Source: Plectrocnemia conspersa
Lineage: Eukaryota; Arthropoda; Insecta; Trichoptera; Polycentropodidae
Reading direction: 5' to 3'
DNA: 64,000 nucleotides
Assembly: GCA_009617715.1 (NCBI GenBank)
Contig: VTFK01000023.1
Location: 496,001 to 560,000 of the forward strand
Part shown: piece after piece, positions 39,136 through 50,292 of the stretch
Layout: each line of letters opens with the position of its first letter
Numbering within the stretch: position 1 is the first letter of the stretch
The notes under the pieces: generated by a model
The model's input: only the letters and a program-made list of their open reading frames with translations
Told to the model about the DNA's origin: nothing
Databases searched by the model: none
Program-made: the position numbers and the translations under genes

Positions 39136-40522
39136 AAAAGATTTTGTGAAATATAGAAAAAAAATAAGAAAATTATAATAGTGCAACAGTAAATATTTCC
39201 TAATTTAAAAAGACAAAGAGGTGGTCAAAAAGTCAGCTTAGTAACTTCAAGGCACCCAGGCTAGGGGTCCTAAAAAAATTCGAATAAAAAAAAAATATTT
39301 GTTCAAATTTCATTTAAAATCAAAACTTGTGCGCTACACATTTACTGTGGAAATGGTGGAAGGTGGAAAGGGAAGGAAAAGGTGGAAATATATTGAGATT
39401 CACCACTAGTCGATTGACCAAAAATTAATCTTCTCGTTGACCGACTTCAGTCAGCTGATCCGGTCTATACCAAATTGATCACAGCTATGTTTTTTAAGAC
39501 AGCTGCCACACGCTGTTCACCTTTTTAATAATAAGAGCTTTAATCCGCACTATAAAAATGATGCGGATTAAAGAATACATACATAATATATCTTAAGTTG
39601 TGGATGTGTTGACACGTCGACTTCATGGACGTTTGTCAGCTTGTAAGAGAATGTCACAAAACCGTTGACTATTCCTTTGCTCCTCGTATTTGGCTCTAAC
39701 TCATTTAATTTGTCCATCTAACGAAAGACATCGTAGAATTAACTTAAAATTACAGCAGTAAATTAAGCACTTAATTAGTAATATTTCTGTTTTATTTATT
39801 TTACAACCTTAATATAAGGTTTATAAATATTTTATGTGCTGTAATATTTATATACACTCTATAGTGTAAGTGTGTATCACGGACGCCCGTGTATTTATTA
39901 TCGTGTGTCGGATATCTCGGTTTTGGTTCGTGCATGCATTAAGCTCCCTGTTTAGCATAAAAGCATGCGGGGAAGTGTTGCCAGCCAAGATTCCGCCGAA
40001 CCAGGAGGCCCTGTGTTTTCCCAACAAATTGTCGATGGAGGGGGTGGAATTATTATTATTTCACCTCCCGCCGAGCTCTGCTACCGTGTGTCACGTGACA
40101 AAGGCGCGTTTATGTAAAATAATGCATTTTTCTATCGGACCCCAGGCAGCGCAGGTTCATTGAGACATCAACACTCTGGGCACGCACGCTGGCTATAAAT
40201 ATTTTTTAAATTACTGCTTTTCCCTCGGAGACACAAATAAATAGCTGAGTCAAGCTATTGCATTATTCGAACAAATACAAACACATAAGATAGCTCGGAT
40301 ACTAGAAGGTTGTAGATTGATTTTTACTTCTTAGCATCGAAAACGCCCTGACCTTATAGTAATTCCCCTACGTGTTTATATATGATTATTGAGGATCGAA
40401 GTTAAGCTTGTTTAAAGTTAAATTTAATTTTATAGTATTGTTCACACAGGCGTTTATATAAACTATTAAAGTTGCGTTCTATGTTCATGGTGATAGGAAC
40501 AAAACGCTGTTCTTATTACTGT

Positions 40523-40540
40523 GGATATGGATATGGATAT
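40523..40540 (+). repeat. Three tandem GGATAT units
   Basis: Three exact hexamer copies; a minor microsatellite. Confidence 0.8.
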
Positions 40541-42658
40541 GGCCTTATGTAGTGTATGCTTTATTTGAAATTATTAATATTATAATGTAATATATAAAAT
40601 TATAATATAAACTTTTATAATTTTAAAATATTTTTTTAATTTAATTGTGAAACACAGTATTAATAAATTATTAACTTGAACTGTTGTACGTGTTTGCGTT
40701 AGTAATAATAGCGATGAGTCGTTGACATCAATGTGCGCATATATTAAAACATATGTATGTAATGCAGTATATTATACAGTCAATATGTATCACTAGTAAA
40801 AATATAATTTAATTGCCAATTTAGTAAAATTGTATCACAATATATTTGAGGCATAAAATATATATTTTTACTAGTAGAAAAATAATTGATTTGACAATTA
40901 CTAGTTAAATTATATTTTGCACTGTACTTCACATTTCTGCATTAACTATCTAATATTGAAAATTTCAGCTTTTGCTTATAAATCCCTCATTTAATAACCT
41001 TGCAGGAGAACATTTAACCAACGCCATAATTTACTGTCAGCACGATCGTGTGCATCCGGAGTCCCAAAAGCCAGGGCCTCAAAGTCACAAACTAATCTTC
41101 CTTGCGAGTAATGAAACGTGACTTTAAATATCAACACCACGTGGACCCATTGTGAATTATAGCCGTGTGAAACAACCCAAAGGGCTATTCTAGCATATTT
41201 ATATAATTATTTTAACATTTATACTACCCTGATACAAATTTAATACGCTAAGATTTCTGAAATAATATTGTATGATACGAAGAAGATTTCAACTAAACTA
41301 TATTTAATTAAATTTAAACTGTACTGCAACTAACATATAATTAAATAATTGATCTTTGAGCATGTTCGTTTCCAAATGTAATAAATAGCTAAAGCTCCAC
41401 GCCAAATTTTAGTTGTGCTTAAAAGAGTTGTTATTTCTGTATTATTTTATTTGTGAAAAAATTGCGATTTAATATGTTCATATAATCAAGATAAAAGTAC
41501 AAGCGCAAAGCGTTATGAAATATGTTGCGAAACCACGCAAATTTAAAAGTTCTTACAAAAAGTATTTTTTTTAAATAAGTTTACATGTTTTCTATGTTTA
41601 AGGACATTGTATATTATGAGGGATATTCGAAAAGTAGCGATACAAATTTATAAAAATGGAAAATTATATTTTAGACACAAAAAATCTGTTTAAGATAGTA
41701 GTGTTTTTGAGCAAAAAGAAAACTGTATGAATTTTATTCTGACCGCTATTTATCACAATGACTTTATAAACATGCAAATTGTATCAAAGTGCTTGTGAAT
41801 TAAGTAAATAAAATACTTTCATAAAAATTTAATCAGATAAATCACATTTCAACTAACTTAAAAAATCATACAAAACTTTATATTCGATTACATTCCAATC
41901 TCTTTGATTCTTATAAAATTAATCTCAAAATAAAGTCAAATAGCGAAGTATATTTTAGTTTTATCTACAGTTTATTTTCTTTTGAATACACATTTAATGT
42001 ATAGTTAAAATAAATGAGTATATTTTCTAACAATCATGTTAATTACCGCCAAGTCTATTAACTCAAGGGGTGGCCTATTGTTGAAGATGAAATGAATGGA
42101 TTGACAGCTATGACGGCGGATGTGTCATCATGACGTATTACAGGATGTAACCTACGGTGAATATCATTAATCTAACTACTACATACTGGTAATAAGACGG
42201 CCATAGCAAGGAAATTGCATGCTGAGCTTTAAAGTCAATTAATGTATAATACATTTTAATTTACAAACATCCAAACCAGTGCATTTTTGCTTGAGCTTAA
42301 TTGCTTGCACAATTCCAACCTCGACGATTGCCGTTTTAATTAAATTTTATATAAATTATTTCATAATTAATGAGGGTGCAAATGAAAAAAGGGGGTGAAA
42401 AAAATACTAGCCCGCGTCGAGGAAACTCAATTATTGTCGTTGCTGGCGGTGGTAATCGCTCAATTAACGTCCACGAAGGTAGTGCAACAAAGAGGCAAAC
42501 GATGGGGAAAAGGACAATGGAAAAGTAGGCAGGTTAATGGGGGTAAATCACCCGTGGATGAGAAAAATCGATAAGCGTATTAATACTGAAAGCGAAATAT
42601 TATAACTAAGAACACCAACCAAATTATAAAATAATAACAACACTTATAACTAATTAGA

Positions 42659-42790
42659 GCAGATAATTTAAAATTATATAAATGCATTCGTTCTGTTGCA
42701 GACTCTTCTCCAGTGATTTAGACTCTCTAAAGAGATGGGTTTCAGTAAACCATCTGTCCTTTAAAACCGGAAAGTGGCATACTCGAGTTT
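42659..42790 (+). mobile_element. LINE copy 4, short fragment
   Basis: About 130 bases matching copies 1 and 2 from the DDLKLYKCIRSV region to GKCHT, with small deletions. It begins at the GCAGATAATTTAAAATTATA segment just after the YA codons of the catalytic box. Confidence 0.8.
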
Positions 42791-45279
42791 GCTTTTATGC
42801 AAAAGTGCTTAAAGCTTCTATGAAATAATTAAATGTTTTATTCATAATATTATATTATCTTGTACACATTTTTTTTTGTTTTAAATGCCTTTTAAAATGT
42901 TACTAGCCCCAGGCCTCTCATTATCTTTAAATGACACTCTACATATGTGATATTTATACATACGTATATCTAAGTAAAAGCAATGACAGCATCAAAAAAC
43001 GATTTTTTGTGACTTAAAACCTATTTAACTTACAGTATTTATATCAAGATTATTATTATGCGTTTTTTAGCTAACTTAATATCTTCTTCCACAACACGTG
43101 GCAATTTATTCACGAATATTAATCTCAGATTCGGTCGTTATTTTTTTTATATCGGTCTCACCGTAAAACTTTGTGCATTTTTAGGTGTTTTTTCTTCCCC
43201 TGCTCTTTTACCCGGATGGTGAAATGGCGTCGCGTTAAAGACTCTTCCCTCCACTTTTTTTATTCCGCAGCTATCTTTATTTCTAATCTTTCAGGCTTTC
43301 ATGGAAGTAATTTCCCATCTCCGTGGGATATTACTGCCCGTGCAACATTAAATATTTCCCCGTTCGAAGTACTGATAAGTATTCCGCAGTCGAGTCTAAA
43401 AGGAATCTGATTCCACATAAGGTAGGCGAACGTCTACGGTAAGTCTGAGGCCAAATAGAGCCTTAGAGCTTTCCGTGGTACGTGACTTAGCGAATCTCGT
43501 GCGGGTGGATGGCTCTATCGAAATCCGGAAAATTTTTTTTTTTCTCCGAGCAAATATGCAACCGATATGTATGTTATGTAGGTACTATGTGTATTGCCCC
43601 TTGTGCGCTGAACCAAAAATCGATTACAGGAGAATAAGTTTCATTTTAATAGGCCTCACTTATATTTTCATATATTGTTACAACTCGCAAATAATTTTAT
43701 ATATATTACTTCCGCATACGTAGGGTTTTTACGATTTTTTTATTTCATCAAACCTCACTCCAAGAAAACAATATATTCCCGAACCTAAAGCTAAACAAAT
43801 AATCAGTGTGTTTGAGACACTGTTTATTTACCGTTATGTATTGTCGTGATTTATTATATATTTATGATTCTTCATTCTATTTATTGATAGCAGATAAAAA
43901 TGTAGTTGTTTACTATTGCATTTTACCCATATTTTTATGATATGTGCAGGAAACGGATTTATGAAAAAAAAGCTAAATTAACCGTATAAAAATTGCAACA
44001 AAGGGTGCTTCAGTTTTTATTGCACAAAATATTTTTAATCCAAATTATTTATATTTATTTTTTTTTTAAATTATATATTTATTTTTTATGGTAAGATTTT
44101 TAATAAATTGCTTTAATTAAAATGTATCTTGCTGTAAACTATATTCATAATATATCTAGAATTAAATACACTACATATCATTTCTTGCAATAATAACTAT
44201 TATCTTATCATGATTTATGAGTAATTCGTTTTAGTAGTAAAGATTAGGATATATTATTTTTAATTCTTTTTTCTAGCATGTAAAGTTTTTTCAAAATGTT
44301 TTTTTTTACCATTTTTTTAAATATGCTAATAAGTTTTTCTAGTAATGTTTATCATCTAATTTGATAAGTGGTTATAGTAGAATTTGCCTGCATTTTAATA
44401 GTCAAAAAATCATATTTTTTTAAATGCGACACTCACTTCTAATATACCTTTATATATACAATACATGCAAAGTATTAAGACAGAGCTTTGACTAATTAAA
44501 TATTAAAATCATATGCCTTACTAAAAAAATATATGTTTCAATTTTTTTTGTCCAATTTAATTAATCTGTTTTATGAATTTATACTTATAGTATAAAAACC
44601 ATACCATTGTTTTCGACTTAAATTGACTTTTTTATTTGCCAATCCAAACAAATAGTGCAATAATCGTATCGGATATGAGCACGGCCTATTCGACGATAAA
44701 CGAATATCGCAAAACAATGGTCTGGGTATACCTATATATGCTTTACGGTTACGGCTTTTGCGAACTGCCTACGTATTACCTGTCGACCGAAAATATCCAC
44801 AATGTGAACGTACGCTAAAGTTGACCGCTCATGCGATAAAATTGCATAAACTTCATGTTTGATTAAATTTTTCACGAATGAATCGCCAACACAAATTGGT
44901 AATATATCCGGTTTAGCTTAACACTTTGATGATTTTTACTGTATATCAAGAGTATTTATTATTTTATATTGTTTGACTGTATTGAAAGTGCGGAAATTCT
45001 GTGTGACATTTAAGAGAGCGCACCTGCAAGAGGACCCTCCTAATCGATCACATTCCATTGCATAGCTCAATCCCCAGACCGCATTAGAATATTCAATGCT
45101 TCGCCTGAATTCCAATATTAAGTACCTGATAATCATAATTTCTATATTTTAATTTAATAAAAATATATATATTTTTAACATATCGGGTTTTATCTGAATA
45201 ATAAAAAAAAATACAAATGGGTAATTTATTTTGTATTTTTAGAGACATTTGTTGCTTAAATTATTTTTACTTATTTTGC
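42791..45279. other. AT-rich intergenic DNA with an island
   Basis: The island 43170-43540 has overlapping ORFs, unidentified. The segment 44630-44820 is an open 60-codon frame of fairly balanced codons preceded by TATAAAAACC at 44592, but nothing in it is recognised. Confidence 0.4.
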
Positions 45280-45780
45280 ATTTTTTATACTGTTGCATAA
45301 AAAGGGTGGGTCTGTGCTGGATGCTTCTGAATATGCATGCTTCTTTGAAAGCTTTTAATAGAAATCGGTAGTATTTTAATGACTTAAAATATTGTCTTCA
45401 ATTTTTTAACTACTCCAATAATTGTTAGTTTAAGAACTAATCCGTTAATTAAAAATATTTATAAAAACTATAAACAAATTGTCATTAAATATCTTATTAA
45501 AAAATGCTAGTTAATAATTGAAACGCGGGTTTTTTGCCCTCAAAAACTAAAAAGGAGAATTAGTAAATTAATTAAATAGTTATCTAGGTTAATGGCTCAT
45601 GCCTAGGAACTGGGATATAAAATATTAGACATTTTAATTTAGAAATTATATTAATAAACAGATAATAAGAAATTTCTCCGCATGGAAATCGGCAGATTGC
45701 AAAAATGTATGAGGGATTCTTTAGGCTACGTCATAAAATTTGCCCGTTCGTGACCTTAAATTTCGTTTATTCAATCATCC
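45280..45780 (+). repeat. Dispersed unknown repeat family, copy B
   Basis: The left block has TGCATAAAAAGGGTGGGTCTG and AGCTTTTAATAGAAATCGG. The right block (45660-45780) has CATGGAAATCGGCAGATTGC, GGATTCTTTAGG and CATAAAATTTGCCCGTTCG. Block order matches copy A, but about 220 more bases separate them, so this may be the fullest copy. Confidence 0.5.
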
Positions 45781-46600
45781 AAATAGATTTTTATATTTTT
45801 TAGAGACAATAGCTCTTATAAATAATTTATTCTTATATCTAAGTATAAATACAAACACCTTGTTTTTTTGTAAATCGATCTGTTTTGCTCCTTCGAATAT
45901 TTTTAAGTTTCTTTTCTTAAACTATCATTTAGTCCTGTGTTCATTAATGAGCTAAATATATCTTTAATAAATCACATACTATATATAACATATATTTTTA
46001 TATATATATATCAAATAAAATTCTATTTCATGAGAAATAAATAATATCGAGTAACCATAATATCTAGTGACTACGAATGAATTAAAACAGGCATTTATAT
46101 TGTATTAGAAGGCAATCCTAAAATCAAAGATTTTGGGATTGTATATAATATTTTTATTAATTATTTTCCAATATCTCTAGTACTAGCAATAGTATTTTAG
46201 GGTGCGTAGCCCTAGTGGTGGTTGACCCCGCGGCCAATGAGATTTTTCGGTGAATCCTTTTAGATTGTTTATTAAGTTATAATTACATTTTGACTATGGA
46301 CGTTTCTCGCGATGAAGGTTTGCAGGTGGCCGTAGATGATGCTCTGGGCTCTTGAAGCTGCGTGCGGCAAGTGTCAGGTGTGATATTCAAATCTGTCGGT
46401 GAGGGCGCGTAGCTGGTTCCTCCGGATGGCTGCTGGTAGATCTTGGCTCTCTGGTTGTCTGCGTCACTGGCTCTGCTGTCTCTGTGCCTCCGTCTCTTGT
46501 GGTGCCGTGGACCGTCTGCCCTCTCCTCGTTTCGGGCGTATATCCTTTAGGGAGATGCACGCTAGCTGGGCAATCGCGATTGTGCATCAATCTCCTAGCC

Positions 46601-48019
46601 CAGGGGTCGGCAAAGTGCGGCTCCGGAGCCGCATGCGGCTCTTTGGCTCTTTGAGTGCGGCTCTGGCACAAATATCCACGGGCCCGGGCGTTAATTCTGG
46701 TCGAGTGTCCTTTCCATGCAACGTTGAATGTGTACGTGAGCGTTGACATAGTACTAGTTTCGTCCGATAGGGGCGCAGCGCAGCGTAGTAGTACGACAGC
46801 TGTCAATCTGCGTACTTGGCGGTTACAGACGGGGCCAAAAGTATGACTGGCGTCAGAAAAGGGTTTGTTGCCATTTTGAAAGAAAAAAAATAATTACAAG
46901 ATATTGGTTTATCATTGCATTATTCACCAAGAAGCGCTTTGTGCGCAGATATTTCCGGAAGAAATTAGTAAAGTTATGGGATTAGTGATCACGATCATCA
47001 ACTCCATTGTAACTAAAGCTCTTAATCATCGTCAATTCAGAGAATTTTTAGTTGAAATGAAAAGTGGGTACGCTGATCTTCTGCTTCATAACAAGATTCG
47101 ATGGTTATCAGGAGGGAACGTTTTAAAACGCTTTTGCTCAAAATTTTGAAAGGGAAACATTGTTTCACTTTCCGAGCCTGCTGAAGCATCGCTAAGAAAA
47201 TAATTCCTCTATTGACAAACACCATTTCAAAACAACAATTTTAAATATGAAAAAGCATTTCTCAGCCGGTTTCAAAGCGACCTTAGCATTCGTCAAAAAT
47301 CTTCTTAATGCTACAATAAACTGAGTTGAAATTTTCTCCTTTTGGCATTGACATTGGTAACTTTGAAATATAATTGCAGGATTTAAAAAACAAGAAAATA
47401 TGGAGCTCCAAATTTCAACGTCTTTGTATTGATTTGGAAATATCGGAGAAGAACTAATGTGATCTTAGTTCACAACACAAGTGATCTGCTTTGAAAGACC
47501 TGGAGAATGAAGTCATGATCATTTTCAACGTTTGGAATAGTATTCCTGACTCTTAAGATCCGCTGAAAAAAAACTTGCGTTTTGTTCTTTCCTTTTTTTT
47601 TGTTCTACATATTAATGCGAACAATCCTTTTCAAGCATGAACTTTATTAAGAGTAAACTGAAAAGTTGTCTTATTGATGAGAACCTGGAATCATGCCTAA
47701 AATTAAAAACAACAACATATAAACCTGACTTACTGAAACTTTCCAAGGAGATGCAAGGACATTGTTTGCATTAAGTGTTTGTCAGTCATTGTCATGATTT
47801 AAATTTATGGATACCTTACTTTCATATTATTGTTTATCAACTAATAAATCTTTATTAAGTGTGAAATCAAGTTTTATTCAGTGTACCTGTAATTTAATGA
47901 AGGTTTAAAATTATAATAAAGGTTTACTAAATTAAAAAACAGATTTGGCTCTCAGAACTATTTTGAATCGTTGTAATGTACATATTTGGCTCTTCGGCCA
48001 ATAAGTTTGCCGACCACTG
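46601..48019 (+). mobile_element. hAT element copy 2, Buster-type
   Basis: Same family and ends as the element at 33661-35337. The 8-bp target duplication is TCCTAGCC (46593-46600 and 48020-48027). Length is 1,419 bp; a block of about 260 bp around the duplicated middle of copy 1 is missing. Confidence 0.93.
46870..47774 (+). pseudogene. hAT transposase remnant, copy 2
   Basis: The open frame 46904-47149 has KALNHRQFREFLVEMKSGY and LLLHNKIRWLSGGNVLKRF, clearer than in copy 1. The C-terminal dimerisation region (about 47590-47774) has indels and a stop (TCTTAAGAT where copy 1 reads TCTTACGAT). Inactive. Confidence 0.85.
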
Positions 48020-48316
48020 TCCTAGCCAATCGCTGCAGTGGCTTCTTAGAATTCGAGAAATCATATGTGTATTTCGAAAGCCAATTTTATGCTTGGCTCC
48101 ATACTTTTGAATTCTTGGAAAGGGTTTGCATTGTGGTGATTGATTGTGTCCGTACCGTTTTGTTACAAAAGGGATTCTATTAACGACCCGTGTTATGTGG
48201 TCAAAAGAAATTCCTCTTATGCCATGATGTGTGTCTCATTGTTAATGAATGAACGTTTTTGGTCACGGTCAAACGCCCTTCTAAATGTGCCTATATGTGT
48301 GGTCGCCACAGTATTT

Positions 48317-49337
48317 GATATAGTTATTTACAGTTGTTGCAGTTATAGCTTAAAAATTAAATTTACTAGCATTTATCATAATAAAAGTAGATAATATTAT
48401 GTAATTTAAAAGTACTTTCAATCTAATTACAAAATATATATTTCATAAATAATGTCATTTCAAATCAAAAATTTTAACAATTTGATAAAAAAAAATCGAA
48501 TCTGTAATTAACCCCTATATAAAATATACTCAAATGAACATAGTTTAAACTCACACTGGGTGCATTTATATGCATACATACGTACACGTATTTGTAGTAT
48601 ATGCTATGCATTATCTATACATACAGGTGAATCTACTTTGGGATGAAAATGCGGACGCTCAGGTAATTAGTTTTCCCGCACCAGCCTTGATGGATTAACA
48701 CGCGTGATGGTGAAACAATTGTTTCTTTGTCTCGACTACCCTACCGCTCGTGTGAGTGGGCTAACTCCCCTAACGAAAGTAGTTTTCCTACGGAGAAAAA
48801 AAAGAGTTGTGTGTAGGGCTTCTTCCACTCCTTGCCGGGATTTTTTTCCTCGTGCCAAGCGAAAGAAAACGCGGAAAATGCCGAAATGGAAACTCATTTT
48901 CTACGTGAGGGGTAAGAATAAAACATTTCCGGCGACGTTTTTCGCGGAGGATACGGCATGTTCGTGATGCTCGTTTAACGTATTTTGCACACATACACTT
49001 ATACACATTATACTGAACATGTATGTATGTATTATGCATAAAGCAGAGTGTGTATGTAGGATAATAAATTGTTAAAACAACACATGTATGTATCTTTTCA
49101 CGTAACGACATTCACAGTGAATTTACTTTTTCTTTACAATAAGAATATTTCAATTAAAAAATAATAATATAAAAAAATAGTTCAACATTATTTTTGATAC
49201 CATAATGTATTTCTGTCGTAATGATATTATTGAAACATTAAAAATAGTACTAATATTATGTTTTATCATTAAAATGCTGAAATAATATTTGCTGTGAGCC
49301 TCATTATCTTAATATAAAATGTAATTATCTTTTGTAA
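48317..49337. other. Intergenic DNA with an island
   Basis: The GC-richer island 48640-48980 has overlapping ORFs on both strands and no identified product. TATGTATGTAT-type short repeats are nearby. Confidence 0.4.
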
Positions 49338-49339
49338 TG

Positions 49340-49800
49340 GGAGAAACGAGGGACAGTAAAAACAGGCGGAGGACAGAAACAGTAGCAGAACGTTTGCACT
49401 TAGAGTTTAAGAGTTTAATTTTATAAATTTAAATATGTTGCGCGTTTTCACTGTGGAGTGAAATCTGGATTCTGGTATCGAGCTAGTCCAGTGTATGCGA
49501 AGAGAGAAGCGGCAGCTTCTGCGATCTTTGCTGGTCTGAAATTGAGTCGGCCTCCTCTTGGTTGTAGTTCTTAAAGTTTGGATGCCTTGAACTCCAATTG
49601 GAAATTTCAGTAGAATAAGGTCTGATAAAGTATTCGAGGAGCTCTCAAACGAAGTGATTCTTGACTTTCTTCTTTTTATATCTATATGTTTTCTAGTCGA
49701 CGGATATCTTTAATTTTTTTTTATTTATAGCGGTACTTTGTGGTTTAATCTGTTAAAAAGGTTTTACACGGTAGTGTCCCTTTAACAAAAAAAACTACTT
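49340..49800 (-). repeat. LTR-like repeat, copy 2
   Basis: On the minus strand it can be read from TGTTAAAGGGACACTACC (about 49795) through a TATAAAAAG box (about 49674) to CTCCCATTACA (about 49338), as in an LTR with its own promoter. The core at 49498-49521 is identical over 24 bases to 12158-12181. No matching target duplication was found, so the limits and class are uncertain. Confidence 0.4.
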
Positions 49801-50292
49801 TTTAAACAGTAAAAACGCTTAATCACAAGCCTAACTGACATTTTTTATTAAATAATAGCATTAGCCTATTCCTCAAATTGTGAATAGAGTAATTATTTAA
49901 TTGGTGAACTAGATAAAATCAACTTTTAAAATATAAACCATAAATTATACAAATATATTTATTATAAATTATTTAAGCAATATTATAAATATTACAAATA
50001 TAACACAAAACATTTTAAGCAATTCCAAATATTCTAACCCTATAATCACTATTTTAGAACAAAATGCAAATTAATAACTAAATAATATGTGCACAGTTAA
50101 TCATTCGAACTAAATAATATGTTCATTATAATTGTAAAAAATATTAATTTAGACCCTAATATATTTTTAATTAACTTATTCCTAATCAGTATCTTGAATG
50201 AAAAAAAAAAATTTAAAAATATCGAAAGCAAAGCCATAATTATCTATTTTTCTATTTAATCATGTAAATAATACCCCTTATCAATATTTAAT

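Larger units (their letters stand above)
38761..42658. other. AT-rich intergenic DNA with islands
   Basis: GC-richer islands lie at about 39870-40180, 40990-41180 and 42300-42560. A possible mariner-type end (GAGGGATATTCGAAAAGTAG) lies at 41618-41637. An inverted AAAATATAATTTAA pair at about 40800 and 40910 suggests a small foldback. No gene is supported. Confidence 0.4.
46198..48310 (-). mobile_element. Solo LTR interrupted by a hAT element
   Basis: It is flanked by GTATTT at 46192-46197 and 48311-48316. On the minus strand it begins TGTGGCGACC and ends GGGCTACGCACCCTA, with an AATAAA signal (about 46269-46274) about 70 bases before the end. Without the inserted hAT and its duplication it is about 686 bp. 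It is clearly GC-richer than its surroundings. No internal retrotransposon coding is present. The end is not the usual CA, so solo-LTR status is inferred. Confidence 0.6.

Noticed and set aside
46387..46846. Long overlapping ORFs on both strands
   Set aside because: They span the junction of the solo LTR and the hAT terminus, so they are chance frames in GC-rich repeat DNA.
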